Shown here in pieces: positions 40,031-51,696 of a DNA stretch of 64,000 nucleotides; position 1 is the first letter of the stretch, and the number at the start of each line of letters is the position of its first letter. Source of the DNA: Atherix ibis (Eukaryota; Arthropoda; Insecta; Diptera; Athericidae). The stretch lies in assembly GCA_958298945.1 (NCBI GenBank), contig OY282606.1:54139920-54203919 (forward strand), given 5' to 3'. The notes under the pieces were generated by a model. That model was given only the letters and a program-made list of their open reading frames with translations. It ran no database searches and was not told where the DNA came from. Position numbers and translations under genes: made by a program.

Positions 40031-43000
40031 GATTCAGCAGGTGGAAACCGGATTCTCAATTGTCGCGCCATTGATAATGATTCTTATTAAGATGATATAA
40101 TCTTTCTTATATTCCTTTAAATTATCAATCTTTTAATGATATTTTATATTTCATTCTTAAATGGAATAATTTTTTAAAACTAAAACCTCAAAAATTTTCT
40201 ACATAAATCTTATCAAAATGACAAATAAAGTAGCTACTTTAATTGATATATCTGTAAACCTACGACTGTTTCGTAAAATATTCTGAATAATAGATTTCAG
40301 AGCTAAAAAGCATTTATTCATATAAACTTTCAAAAGAATGTAACATCATTCTAAGAATTAATTAAAAATTCCGTTCAAATAATATCAGTTTGAGTTAATC
40401 AATAAGTAGCGTGCAAAGAAGAGCAAAGATGAAAGCATTCGCTTAGTAATAAATAAATATACTATAGTACCCATAGAAATATTTTCCAACAATATCTAAT
40501 TTCTCACTTATTACACATAAGTACAGTCAGTAACTTATTTAATCCAAATGATAAAGTCAAAGTAACATTTTAATTCATTTAATTTCAATGGTATTGATTC
40601 AATCTAAAATTGTGATAGCATAAAATCTGCGAAATGCTGTTAGAAAATTAAATTATATCTTCAATATTATTTAATTTTAATCAAAAAAAGGTAAATTTAA
40701 TTTATTAGACCGTTAAGGAGTAAATTTTATTTTATTTTTTATTTTGATTATTTAAGCATTTCAAATATAATAAATTTTATAAGCTGCATTGTTGAATAAA
40801 GGATTTTTTTTAAAATTTTTTAATTCATTTTGTATGCTTTTTAAATGGGTTTGTTTTTTATATAAAAGGTTCTATTTATTGTTCTATACATTTCCTTTAA
40901 AAGGGCATATTTTCTATTTCTATACAAGTTGGAGTGTTTAGGTTAGAAAATTCATGCAATGGTGAATGAATTACGAAGAGTAATATGCATTTATCAATTA
41001 ATGCAATAAAATGCATCATACCTTTCTTTTTACAATAGCCCAATTTAGTGTTACCTATGGTATATGGCTGATCATTCATATTAAAGATTATTAAAAATAT
41101 ACTATCAGAAATTTGGACTTTCAGAGTAGTGTGGGATATTTGAGCACTATATCAATGCATTATCAGGAATTAAGTACTTAAATATAGAGATAATAAATTA
41201 CTATATTGGTAATTGAAACCCAACAACTTTCAGTGATATTAATAAAAAAAAATACCAAAAAAATGGTAGAGCGTAATTTTTTGTGAAGATTTACTAAATT
41301 AATTATTATGTTACTGCATCCATCATCAAATACTCCATAATTTGAATTCTGCTTTATATATTGTGTATTAGGAATTTTTTAAATTTTGGAAGTAATAATA
41401 ACTAATAAAAATATGAAAATCTTTTCTTATAGACCAATTTTTTGGTCAACGTATTTGATTTCAATGAATATATATTATAAAATAAAAACCTTTAATTAGT
41501 TTGATTTGGAAGTTGAAAAAAATTAGAAAACTACAATACAATAACAAGCAATGACGTAAATTTTAGTAAAATTTCGAAAACTTTTTCGTTTTTAAAAAGA
41601 CAATTACATGAAAACAATTTCTATTAATTATATTCTATTTTATTATTATTAATTGATTGCTAATAATATTTGAAAAATAAAGAGACAAAAAATAATGGCA
41701 TATACAATTAATCTAAGAATGCTCAATATCATTGCATAAAAACTCTAAAAAAAAAAAACTTATATGTACTGAAGTACATGATAATTTATTGTATTCATTT
41801 GCAGGTGTACAATTATTTAGGAGTAAATAAAATATAAAAAAAATAAATGGAAAAATTAGTAAAAAAGTTATTCAGAATAGTTAGCATTTTTGTCCGAATA
41901 ACATTTGTACATCTGTGCACATATTTAGCAGCAGTAGATGAAAATTGACTGAATTCATAATGACCTAATGAAAATGTTGCTTATAAATGGTCTCTGAATA
42001 ACTAGTTAATGGTAGTCATTATGGAATAATATTTTTTGAGTGAAATAAGAAATGCTATAGACAAAACTTAGATAGTGGTGGATGAAATAGCCATATTTGA
42101 AGGTAATTTTGTTACATATTGTACAACTAATTACCACTTGTATTGTGAATAAGTACGAAGGTGTAGAGTAGAAATGGGGTACATATTTTTTTCTAGATCT
42201 GTAATTGATTTTTGTATATTTTTCGTGTTATTATTTGTATGCCAGAAACAACTTTAAATTTTGTATATCAGCAATAACTTTAATAATGAGCAAAAGTTTT
42301 TGTTTTTTACTGAAAAATTATAACTAATTATTATGAATCTAGAATTTATTGTTAAAGTACATATACAATTTAGTTTAAACAATTTATTTTCTTCGAACAA
42401 TATTTAAAAAAAAAAAAACAATAACTAATATGTTCATATATAGTTTATTTTATTAATTATGTTTCAATTAGGTTACAGACTACTTTGTACATAAATGGAA
42501 GTCAATATAAATTTGTATCATACTAAAACTATGTTGAAACAAGACTCATAATTGTAACTTAAATGGGAAAACAAACCTTTATAACGTAACTAAGAGCAAT
42601 GTATTTTCTTAGATTATTCAGATATATTTTTTTTAAATTTTATATCTACTTTGATAAAAGGGATCATAAAATAAAAAGTTTCTTAGCGAGAAATTTATCT
42701 TTTACAGAATGATTTTAGTTATAATTTTATAAATTTATGAATCTTGATAACTTTCTATGGGTACAAGACTTTTTACGTTCGCATACAAGTAGCAAAAATT
42801 CAGGATTGCCTATAATTTTTATTTCCATTAGACTTAAATTGTTATAATAGTTTCATTGAAATATTTAAAAAATTGTTAAGTCATTTAACTTTTTATTTCA
42901 TATAAAATCCTTTTTTGGGTAAGCAATAATTGAAGGTTTACCTTAATTAAGTCTGAAGTTGAATATATTATTAATTAATAATTTATTCAACTTAAGTCTT

Positions 43001-43286
43001 ACTTAGTAATAAATAAAAGGTCTATTAAAAAAATTCATGTTAAATTTAATAAAGAAACGTTTTCAACAATCTATAGTCATCATGTGAAAAATTAAGATAT
43101 TTTTCTTGAGAAAAACTTAAAATGCTTGTAAATGAAATGCAATTTTTTATATTGGAAAAAAAACATTTTTAAGTAAATTTAATCCAAAATATATAGTATG
43201 TACATTCTTTTTGTCTTTTATGCATTATTTACATAAATATTTTAAAATCAGAAATATATCAACCCAAAATCTGATATGATCTTAGA
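40031..43286. other. Long AT-rich stretch without recognised genes
   Basis: About 3.2 kb; only an imperfect palindrome around 42950-43008 (TTGAATATATTATTAATTAA) stands out. No transposon ends or domains recognised. Confidence 0.5.
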
Positions 43287-43302
43287 AAATAAAATCACAT
43301 TT
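43287..43302. repeat. Target-site duplication, left (16 bp)
   Basis: AAATAAAATCACATTT; exact copy at 49024-49039. Defines the I-type element's 5' end. Confidence 0.9.
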
Positions 43303-43538
43303 CACATTTGTTTAAACACTCGGACGGCACGGACGTTTTTTTTTGTGCAGACGGCTGTTCTTTTGAAAGAACATTTTGTTTTGAGGTGTGTTGTGCAGTG
43401 TGTGCATATTGAAATAAAAAGGGTGAAACAATTTTTTTTTTTTTTCTGTGGAAAAATAGACAAAACTGAAAAATACGCAGAAAATTGTCTCGACCGCAGC
43501 CAGTGTGATCTGGTCTAGAGACAGTCTGTTTTTTTCCG
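43303..43538 (+). promoter_or_regulatory. 5' UTR / probable internal promoter of the I-type element
   Basis: 236 bases upstream of ORF1. I-type elements carry an RNA polymerase II promoter inside the transcript. GGACG occurs twice near +15 to +30 (CGGACGGCACGGACG), resembling the downstream promoter element of such TATA-less promoters. No TATA box seen. Function inferred from family and position. Confidence 0.5.
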
Positions 43539-44816
43539 TTGGTTTTTTTTTTGAGTGTTCGTGTGAAAAATTCTTTGGAATTTAAAAGAAAAAAAAAAGG
43601 AAAAGGTGTGAGGCAGCAAGTAAGGATAGGTCCGGGGGGGGGGGGGGGGTATATCCCCAGCGATGAGCCACCCTTAACAGGAGAGGAGTTAGATAAACTG
43701 ACTCCAGGAGGAGCAAAAAGAAGGGCAACAAGAGCGACAAAGATGAAAGGAAAGAAGAAGACGACGGAAAATAATCGAATAGAGGTTATGGTATGCGAGA
43801 AAAATGTTCTGCCTACGATACAGGCAGAGCAAAAACGAACAATAGACTACAAAGAGGGGCTCGAGCCGGGGCTAGCTACATATGAGAGGGATGCCAAAGG
43901 CCCTTTCTATGTTATTGCCGAGTGTAAGAGGGACAGCAATAGGCAATATATCAATGATATTCTATTGGGAAAAATTTTGAAGAACGTTATGGGACCTACA
44001 TTCAAATCTTCGGTCCAAAAGATCGGTGCCTATAAGTGCAAGATTACGTGCAGTGCTGCAATAGAGGCGAACAAGATCATCACATCCCCTAACACAAGAT
44101 TGGGTGATGCAAACAATTACAATTTTTATATCCCGAGGCATTTTACCATAAAAGCGGGGATCATACATGATGTTCCCATTGATGTCTCAACGGATGATTT
44201 GGTAAAAGAAATTAAAAGTAGTGTCAGAGTACAGAATGCTACCAGGATGACTAGAAGGGTCACATCGGAAGATGGCAGCGTGACTTTTGCTGAGACAGAA
44301 ACGGTGAAAATATTCTTCTTCGGGTCAGCACTGCCCGAATACATTACTTTTTGGGGGGCTCTAAGACGCGTGAAACAGTTCACCAGGAACCCCATGATGT
44401 GCTTTAAGTGTTTTAAGTTTGGACACTTAAAAGCTAGATGCTCAACTGAATCGGAAGTGTGCAGAAACTGTGGGGAAGCCAGACATGAGGGACCCTGCAG
44501 TGGAAAGCCAAAATGTGTAAATTGTAAGAATGAACACCCATCCACGAGCAGACAATGCCCGGAATACACAAAACAAATCACAATACAGAACTTGATGGAG
44601 GAACAAATGCTGACCTATGGCGAAGCCATTAAAATGGTTAATTTAAACGGTACTGTGGACAATAGACCGTACCTAAGAGAGCAGCAATTAAACAACAAAA
44701 CCGAATTCCCACCGCTCGCAAAAAACAAAAATGAACAGTTGCATCAGAGGAAAACCATTTACAAATCGGGGAACAGGCCAAACATAGCCTGGAATTCGCT
44801 TCCAATCCAGGAATAA
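43539..44816 (+). CDS. I-type element ORF1, gag-like nucleic-acid-binding protein
   Basis: Open for 425 codons. The three C-terminal zinc knuckles are CFKCFKFGHLKARC (CX2CX4HX4C), CRNCGEARHEGPC and CVNCKNEHPSTSRQC. The middle domain (YVIAECKRDSNRQYINDILL, GAYKCKITCSAAIEANKIIT) is RRM-like as in I/Jockey ORF1. Such proteins coat element RNA. The first 40 codons hold a run of 16 G (43634-43649), encoding GGGGG. Start uncertain: initiation may be downstream (for example ATG 43743) because the N-terminus before the G-run is low complexity. Frame otherwise intact. Confidence 0.85.
   Translation: MVFFLSVRVKNSLEFKRKKKGKGVRQQVRIGPGGGGGYIPSDEPPLTGEELDKLTPGGAKRRATRATKMKGKKKTTENNRIEVMVCEKNVLPTIQAEQKRTIDYKEGLEPGLATYERDAKGPFYVIAECKRDSNRQYINDILLGKILKNVMGPTFKSSVQKIGAYKCKITCSAAIEANKIITSPNTRLGDANNYNFYIPRHFTIKAGIIHDVPIDVSTDDLVKEIKSSVRVQNATRMTRRVTSEDGSVTFAETETVKIFFFGSALPEYITFWGALRRVKQFTRNPMMCFKCFKFGHLKARCSTESEVCRNCGEARHEGPCSGKPKCVNCKNEHPSTSRQCPEYTKQITIQNLMEEQMLTYGEAIKMVNLNGTVDNRPYLREQQLNNKTEFPPLAKNKNEQLHQRKTIYKSGNRPNIAWNSLPIQE
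43634..43649 (+). repeat. Run of 16 G
   Basis: Sixteen consecutive G inside ORF1, exceptional in DNA this AT-rich. May be a true homopolymer, a slippage-prone site or a sequencing artefact. Confidence 0.85.
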
Positions 44817-45094
44817 CTAATTGAAAATGAACCAACACCCTTACAGTCAAACCCGATCAAGAGCACAGAATTAAAAAAGATCCTGAGCATCCTGACGCTA
44901 ATTTTATCAAAGCTAGGGATGACAGGTATCATGCCAGGACCACAAACAGTGCATACAAATACAATAGATACAATAAAAAATGCAGAGACAACAATAAAAC
45001 CAGGGGAAGTATATCAAACTACCGTTTTTTAGATTTAATTTTAAATTAACATATATTTTACTTTTTTACTTTTCTTTCTCTTTTTACTCTCGCC

Positions 45095-48000
45095 ATGAGC
45101 GACAGCAAAATTAAAATCCTACAATGGAACATTCAAGGCTTCTACAATAATAAAGCCGGTTTAGAACAATTAATTTCGAAATACTCTCCACACATCATAG
45201 CACTTCAAGAAACTCACCTCCCTGCAGATTTCTCCATCACAGGTTTCAAACAATACAATTCCTCATTTCACAATTGGAATAGAGATTTGAAAACTGGAGG
45301 CATCTCTTTAATGATCCACAAATCCATAAGTTTTAAAATTAACCCTATTTCATCAAATATTTTGGCACATTCATGCAATATCATTTCTAACCCCCCTTTT
45401 ACCTTAATAAATATTTATGTTGAGCATAGCTTATATCTTAAAAAAGACGATCTCCTCAATCTCACAAGAACTGTTAGCGGTCCGACAATTATCGTCGGTG
45501 ATTTCAATGCTCGCCACCACCACTGGGATCCCTCAGGGCAAAACAATTTTGGTGTAGTCGTTAACGAATGGCTCAATGATACTGATTTTATCCTTCTCAA
45601 CAATGGACATTACACTCATCTCTCTACTAGAGGCACTAGAACAGCAATAGACCTATCAATAGTTTCTCCTTCAATAGCTGGTAATGTTTCATGGCAACCC
45701 CTCTCAGATCTTTATGGGAGTGATCACGTACCCTTACAGATCATTCCACAGAGCTCAGTAGCTACCTTTTTTCATTCTCCCCGGTTTCTTGAGGGAAATG
45801 CAGACTGGTCCACCTTTTCTTCAAAGGTAAATGACTTCATTTCGTCAATTCCTACTTCATATAATATTAATAAAGAGGCTGCTATTTTAAAGCGATGCAT
45901 TCGTTTTGCGGCCGCTCGTTCCATTCCCTCTTCTAATTCTTTCCACAAAATACAACCTTCATGGTTTAATAAAACGATCAAGTCACTTCTAAAGGAAAAA
46001 AGAAAACGTTTAAAAGTTTTTACCAATTTTCAAAATGACCGCAACCTTATTTTATATAGGAAAGCTAATGCGGAATTAAAAAGAGAAATACGCAAATCAA
46101 AAAAAAATAGTTGGGAGAACTTTGTTTCCAACATCAACCCTCAAACACCAATCAAGGCCTGTTGGATTTCAATTAATAGGCTACAAGGAAAGCAATGTAA
46201 GCATCATTTGCGTACCTTAAAGTCTGATTCGGGGATTCTCTCCCAATCTTCAGAAATAGCCAATGAACTAGGCAAAATTTGGTCCAGCTATAGTGCTGAC
46301 AGTAATTTCAACGAATCCTTTTGCAATGATAAAAGACAGTTCCTTCAAGATTTAGATTCTTTTCTCCTCCACAGAGATAAATACAAAATTGATGTTCCTT
46401 TTACGCTTCAGGAACTTTTCACCAGCTTATCATGTCTGAAAGGATCTACCCCTGGTTTCGATCGCATCACTTACTCTATGATCAAACACTGTCCGACTTC
46501 CTTCCATATAAGATTATTGAATTTATACAATTCCATCTTAAATTATGGTATTTTCCCGCACGACTGGAAACTAGCTGTGCTTTTTCCGCTTTCCAAAGGC
46601 AAAGTGGACCAAAGCGACCCTGGAAACTATCGTCCAATATCCCTACTCCCTTGTATGAGTAAATTATTAGAAAAAATGATTGCAAAAAGATTATCTTGGC
46701 TTTTAGAATCTAATCTATCTCCGAATATACACAGTTATCGCCCTCTTAGAGGAACTCAATCCCTTTTAGTCAACCTAACACATTATTTAAGCAAAAGCAT
46801 TTCGACCAGGAAGCATGCGCACATTCTTTCTGTGGATTTGGAAAAGGCGTTTGACCGGGTTGGTCCCCACCTGGTCCTAAGTCAACTGCGTGACTGGGGT
46901 GTTGGGCCCCGTATCCTGCACCTTTTAAGCTCTTTTTTGACAAATCGTAGCGTCAGAGTTCGAGTCAATGGTTTTTATCCCAAGTATATAACAGTCAAAA
47001 TGGACTACCTCAAGGCTCCCCTTTGTCAGTGCCACTGTTTAACGCCTATATAAATTCCCTATCAATTTCCTTAGCTAATACTCAGAACCTTCGTCATTTG
47101 ATCTATGCCGACAACATCATCCTGTTTTCCTCCTCATTGCTAAACATCCCCCTAACCCAAGCCCTGGGAAATGGTTTGCATCAACTGTCCTTGTGGATGA
47201 ACCAAACTGACGCATTTATTAATCCTGGAAAATGTGAGGCTATCCATATTTGTCGGAAACGATATTGCGAACCTCCAAAGATTGCATTTGGTGCACACCT
47301 TATTGAGAATAAGCGAGAGCTGAAAATTTTGGGACTAGCCTTTACCAGTAAATTACAATGGAAAGCACATCTAAATGATATAGCCTTCAAAATTAGTCAA
47401 ATAAGCAATATGCTTAAATTCTTTTGTGGTATAAAAATGGGTGCACATCGTACCACAATTTCGTACATTGCTAAAAATCTTGTTTATGGTACAATCGACT
47501 TTCTTATCCCAATTTACGGCTTCAGTCCTGGTCACTCTAAAATCGACATTGTTCTTAACAATATCATCCGTACAGTCACGGGTGCTTTTCGCCCTTCTCC
47601 GGTAGAAAGTCTTTATATCGAATCGGGATTTGTTAATTTGGAAACACGCAGAAATCTTCTGTCACTTCGTCTCATTGCGAAAGGTCTCCCTTTCCGCTAT
47701 CATCCGCTGCATAAGTTAATAATTAATTTGCTGAATTTAAAGCGCATACCGCGATTTAAATCCGGTCTTTTGGAAAGCTGCAACTTGTATAAAAAATGTA
47801 ATATGCCCATTCCTTGCAAAATCAAAAATTCTCCCATTCCGCGATACTGGCTATTAGATCCTACAACGTGTGATACTCTCCTTAGTACGCATAAAAAGCT
47901 TTCAACGTCCACTCCAATTTTTGTCCACGAACACAACAAATTTCTGGCAACACACGTTGAAGCCGAACACTTTTACACAGACGGATCAAAAAGTGTTCAT

Positions 48001-48745
48001 GGCGTTTCTGCCGTAGTTGTTTCACAAAATTCGCAAACTCTCTTTTGCACCAACCTATTTATCTATTTTCTGTGCGGAAGCCTTTTCCATTCTTTCCGCC
48101 CTAAACATAACAGCTAATATTTCTGCTCAGTGTTTCATCCATACGGACAGTCTTTCGGTTTTAAAAGCAACGTTAAACCCATCCAACACAGATCCAATTA
48201 TTCTGAAAATTAAATCTGGTCTCATAAATCAAAAAAGTAGGACCACACTTCGTTGGATTCCCTCTCACAGTCATATTTTAGGAAATACTCAAGCCGATGA
48301 GTTAGCCAAAATGTGCCATAACATGCCTCTTATCTGTCATCACCCTCCAAGCTACTCATCCATTTTAAATTTAATAAAATATTGCCAAGCTTTGGACTTA
48401 AATAATATTTGGAAATCTTCAAACTCTTTTCTATGTCTTTCAACCCAAACCCCCAAGTACAACTCAGAGCTAGGAAGGTCGCATTGCGTGGCGCTAACCA
48501 GGGCACGTATTGGTCATTCCAAACTAACAAAAGATCACTTGCTATCAAAACGTCCACCACCTAATTGTAAGTTCTGTGGAGAAATTCTCAATTCGGAACA
48601 CTTTCTTTTCAATTGTAGGCATACTAAAGTATTTCTACAGTTAAATGGTATAGAAAACTTACCTGCTCTACTTTCACCCCAACAAAATCCGAATGGACCT
48701 TTTTTCCTGTTACTAAATCATCTAGACTATAGAAACCAATTGTAA
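45095..48745 (+). pseudogene. I-type element ORF2: endonuclease, reverse transcriptase, RNase H
   Basis: Starts MSDSKIKILQWNIQGFYNNK. Endonuclease: QETHL, IIVGDFNARHHHWDP and GSDHVPLQI all present. Reverse transcriptase: GSTPGFDRITYSMIK, NYRPISLLPCMSKLLEKMIA, ILSVDLEKAFDRV, then LIYADNIILFSS. The last box should be YADD; Asn replaces the second Asp. RNase H: HFYTDGSKS, FCAEAFSILSAL, FIHTDSLSVLKA, RWIPSHSHILGNTQADELAK. C-terminal CKFCGEILNSEHFLFNCRH zinc motif. Two frame changes: near 46995-47025 (one A apparently lost in an A-run) and near 48030-48060. Total near 1215 codons. The Asp change and frameshifts make it inactive. Confidence 0.92.
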
Positions 48746-49023
48746 TGCTTTTCTTTTTTTTTTTTTTTTTTTTTTTTTCTTCTTTAATAATTTTTAACAT
48801 AAGTAAATCTAGATTAAAAAAAAAAAAATTTTTTAAAATTTTAAATCAGCAAAATTGTAAATTTTTCATTTTAAACTAAATAATGTTCATTAACAAAGAA
48901 AAAAAAAAAATAAACAAATTTTGATAAAATTAATAAGCGCCTTATGGCCCAAGCAGCCGCGTGCGCCAACACCAGACTACCCAGATTTATTCTGGGCAAA
49001 TCTGTTTTTATAAATAAATAATT
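48746..49023 (+). other. 3' UTR and tail of the I-type element
   Basis: Contains a run of about 25 T with rare C (48750-48780), A-runs, and a GC-rich segment CTTATGGCCCAAGCAGCCGC. Near the end CAGATTT and AAATCTG can pair (about 48988-49010), a possible recognition hairpin for the element's own reverse transcriptase. Ends in a TAAA-rich tail. Confidence 0.6.
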
Positions 49024-49039
49024 AAATAAAATCACATTT
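49024..49039. repeat. Target-site duplication, right (16 bp)
   Basis: Pairs with 43287-43302. Its A-rich start makes the exact junction with the element tail uncertain by a few bases. Confidence 0.85.
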
Positions 49040-50214
49040 TACCTCTAGCAGTTTTAGTACACATACCGATAGAATTTGATCAAACGTGCTTTTGAAGAAA
49101 ATGTCATCAATTCTCAAAAGCCTTGTTAAAAAGAATTTATATGAAGTATACTAATACTAAAAAGGTAAAACAAGATTGAATATATTTCACATGCCAAGAT
49201 AAAAGCGGATTATTTTTAGGAATAAATATGGTATAATTCAACTTGTAGAATTTATACGCTCTTTTTGTTTAAGTACATAAATAAAATTTAAATTCAAAAA
49301 CCATAACAAAATATTACCAATGCTATCACGTCAACACGAACATTTAATTTAAATATATTTACTTGAGTAAAGTTAGTAAAAGAAGTGTTTTTTTATGTTT
49401 TAAAATAAATGATTACTTATTTAAAATCGTTTTACTTTTATATAAAAGTATTAAGTTGATGGAGTTCATGATAAAATACGTTTTTTTGTGTTCAAATATA
49501 TTTTATAACCAACAAGTTTACCTTCTTTTTTTTAGTATTATTATAATTTTATTTATTTTCTGTGACATATGTAATTGAAAGTTATATTTGACTATATGAT
49601 ATTCTATACAAGAATTCGAAAATTAATTAAAATTTAAAATTATATTATTTATGTAAATTTGAAAACTAAAATTATCTAGTGTTCTAAGAGTTTGGAGCTT
49701 AATTTTTAAGCTATTTCAATAAGCTGTCATTCTATTAGTCGATACAAGGGGTATATTATTATTAGCTGCCCTCGATAAGAGATGTTGCTGCTGCTATTAA
49801 AATAACTACTATTTTCATAAATATAGTCTTTTACAACAATTCTGTCAATTTTTTGTAAAAGACTATATTTATGAAAATAGTAGTTTTTTTTACGAGAGAT
49901 CGTATTTTAATATATAAAAATGTTGGACTAAGTGAAATAAACACACAAATGATTTGTTCTTGTCAAGACAAGGTAGTAATCATACAACCCTCCTATTTGA
50001 TAGTTATAGAGATTATATGTGGCAATATTATGAAGCAGCATTTTAACTATGAAGAAGGCGTATTTGTTGTAAAAGCAATTCATGATAATAATTCATGAGT
50101 TACTGTGATATGCTTTCAAATTTCACTTTTTATGCTATGTTACAGTAAATAATTTTGAAGAACATCGTACATTGTTCGATAGGCTAAACTCTAAACACAA
50201 ATGTTCTGTCCAGC
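49040..50214. other. AT-rich spacer with one perfect hairpin
   Basis: No gene recognised. Contains the 33-bp hairpin at 49804-49885. Confidence 0.5.
49804..49885. repeat. Perfect hairpin, 33-bp arms, 16-base loop
   Basis: 49804-49836 is the exact reverse complement of 49853-49885. Arm begins AACTACTATTTTCATAAATA. Confidence 0.94.
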
Positions 50215-50379
50215 ATATTTCTGTAGTGTACAAAAGTGTACGCGAAAATTGGGGACCTCTATTAGGGATTGCAAATAAGAATAACGCGCGAGAAGTACGG
50301 TACCTTAGAGTAAAGGCTGAACTTTCAGAGAGAGGCTGAACTTTTGGTTTGCATGCTGCTGCGAGTATTTCGCAAAGAA

Positions 50380-51081
50380 TGGGGACTTTGATTCAGAGCG
50401 GTCTTGTACAAGGGTGTATTTGTTCTGTGTGCAATGTATGCATCGTGTGTGTGGGCTGACATTATGCGCCACCAGTATGCAAGGGTGGGCATAAATTAAG
50501 TCCTGCGTCTGACTCTGTATGCATGTTTGAATGTATGTAGAACCGTGTCAACCGAGGAGATGCAGGTTCTCATGGGAGAAATTCCATGGGACCTGGAGGT
50601 GCTGCATGGAAGCATCCACTACCGTCTACGGCGGGGCATCCCGCTTGTTGGTTGTCCGGTTACGGATGAAGAGGTAGAAGATCTCAGCACACGCCAACGG
50701 CGTGTACTGCTCCTGAACAGAATGTATGAAATTTAACAACGTCGATGGGACGTGTGCTTTTCGTCTGCGTATGGGTTTGAATTTGGTCTGTACCTTGGGT
50801 ATTTACTCACGGGACCCGGAAGTATGAATGGGTTCCTGCAGAGGCGTGGTCTAGCTGCGGAGGCTAGATGCCCTTGTGGGGTGGTGGAGCAGAGTGCCAA
50901 GCACCTTCTCATTGAGTGTGACCTGTACGGGGATTTCCGTTACTTAGGTGCATGTGGAATCGTGGTGAATGATGAGAGTGCGGATGTGAATGGTGTGTTT
51001 GGTATGAGAGAGAGGTATGGATGCCTTAACAGATTTGCTGTGGCATTATCTAAGAGGAGAGCGAGAATGCTGTGTGAATGA
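50380..51081 (+). pseudogene. R1-type ORF2 C-terminal region
   Basis: Reads VWADIMRHQYARVGIN, stop, then CRTVSTEEMQVLMGEIPWDL, SIHYRLRRGIPLVGC, stop at 50734-50736 (TAA), then one frame over FEFGLYLGYLLTGPGSMNGF, RCPCGVVEQSAKHLLIECDL (CxC...H...C zinc motif) and ERYGCLNRFAVAL. The block LTGHGSMNxFL plus the C-C-H-C knuckle is characteristic of R1-clade proteins. At least three stops or frame changes. Confidence 0.8.
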
Positions 51082-51219
51082 ATGCGTGAATGACGCGCAT
51101 GGTGGCTACAACCGAGTGAAAGACCAAGGTCGATTCCGTTTGTACTTTCGGGTCTTGGCGAACATGCGTACCTGAACTGGCTTAGAGGTGCCTAGGAATT
51201 TACAAGATTACTTACCGTA

Positions 51220-51251
51220 GCTCAATGAGCAGAGTACAAACCGAAGTACTC
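51220..51251 (+). other. tRNA-like double hairpin in R1 3' UTR
   Basis: GCTC AAT GAGC (51220-51230) resembles a tRNA D-arm preceded by TA, and GAGTAC with GTACTC (51232-51251) forms an eight-base-loop hairpin right after. No T-arm or acceptor pairing follows, so this is not called a tRNA gene. Confidence 0.35.
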
Positions 51252-51696
51252 TTAAAACAAAAATTGGTACAACGGGAATCTGGGTGCCCAATGGTGTGTA
51301 AAACACACTGTGCCCGATTTAGGTGAAGCGCCATTTGGCAGCAACGTGGTGGCTGTGGTAAATACCCATGTCGCGGGTACGATCTCCGGATCGCTAGTGG
51401 GAGATACTAGTAATTATCTCGGGCACTGTCACTGCTAATGACAGTAGAGGTTTAGGTAGTCCTCGCCACCAGCAGGTGGAGTATTCAGTTTGTAACTGAT
51501 TACTAACTGTTAACTGCCAGTAATGGTGGTTCGTTGATTGAGCGTAACTCAATCTCTATAGTCGTAGGCGACTCGTGGTTTTACGTTGAAGACAAATAAG
51601 TCACGTTAAATAACACATTATAACTGGACATAAGAATTGACTCTTTCTAAAACTGTTGTTTGCATATAAATTCAGGTGATTCAGAACTTTACTCAC

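Larger units (their letters stand above)
43303..49023 (+). mobile_element. I-clade non-LTR retrotransposon, full length
   Basis: About 5.7 kb flanked by a 16-bp exact duplication AAATAAAATCACATTT (43287-43302 and 49024-49039). It has a 5' UTR with CTCGGACGGCACGGACG near the start, ORF1 with three zinc knuckles, ORF2 with endonuclease, reverse transcriptase and RNase H, a T-rich 3' UTR and a TAAATAAATAATTAAATAAA-like tail. RNase H plus zinc-knuckle ORF1 of about 425 codons is the plan of the Drosophila I factor. The best preserved and likely youngest element here, but ORF2 has two frameshifts and a changed catalytic box. Confidence 0.93.
50215..51610 (+). mobile_element. R1-clade non-LTR retrotransposon, 3' part
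   Basis: Much less AT-rich than its surroundings. Plus strand encodes the C-terminal third of an R1-type ORF2 and a 3' UTR of about 530 bases. Different family from the fragment at 1-2150. 5'-truncated. No obvious polyA tail; the right boundary near 51600 is set by the return of AT-rich DNA. R1 itself is 28S-rDNA specific; this copy is not in rDNA. Confidence 0.8.

Noticed and set aside
44126..44581. Minus-strand open frame of 151 codons
   Set aside because: Antisense to the zinc-knuckle region of the I-type ORF1; composition reflects the reverse of CCHC codons.
51210..51290. tRNA gene at the D-arm-like sequence
   Set aside because: No acceptor stem, T-arm or GGTTCGA box at the proper distance; it lies in a retrotransposon 3' UTR.
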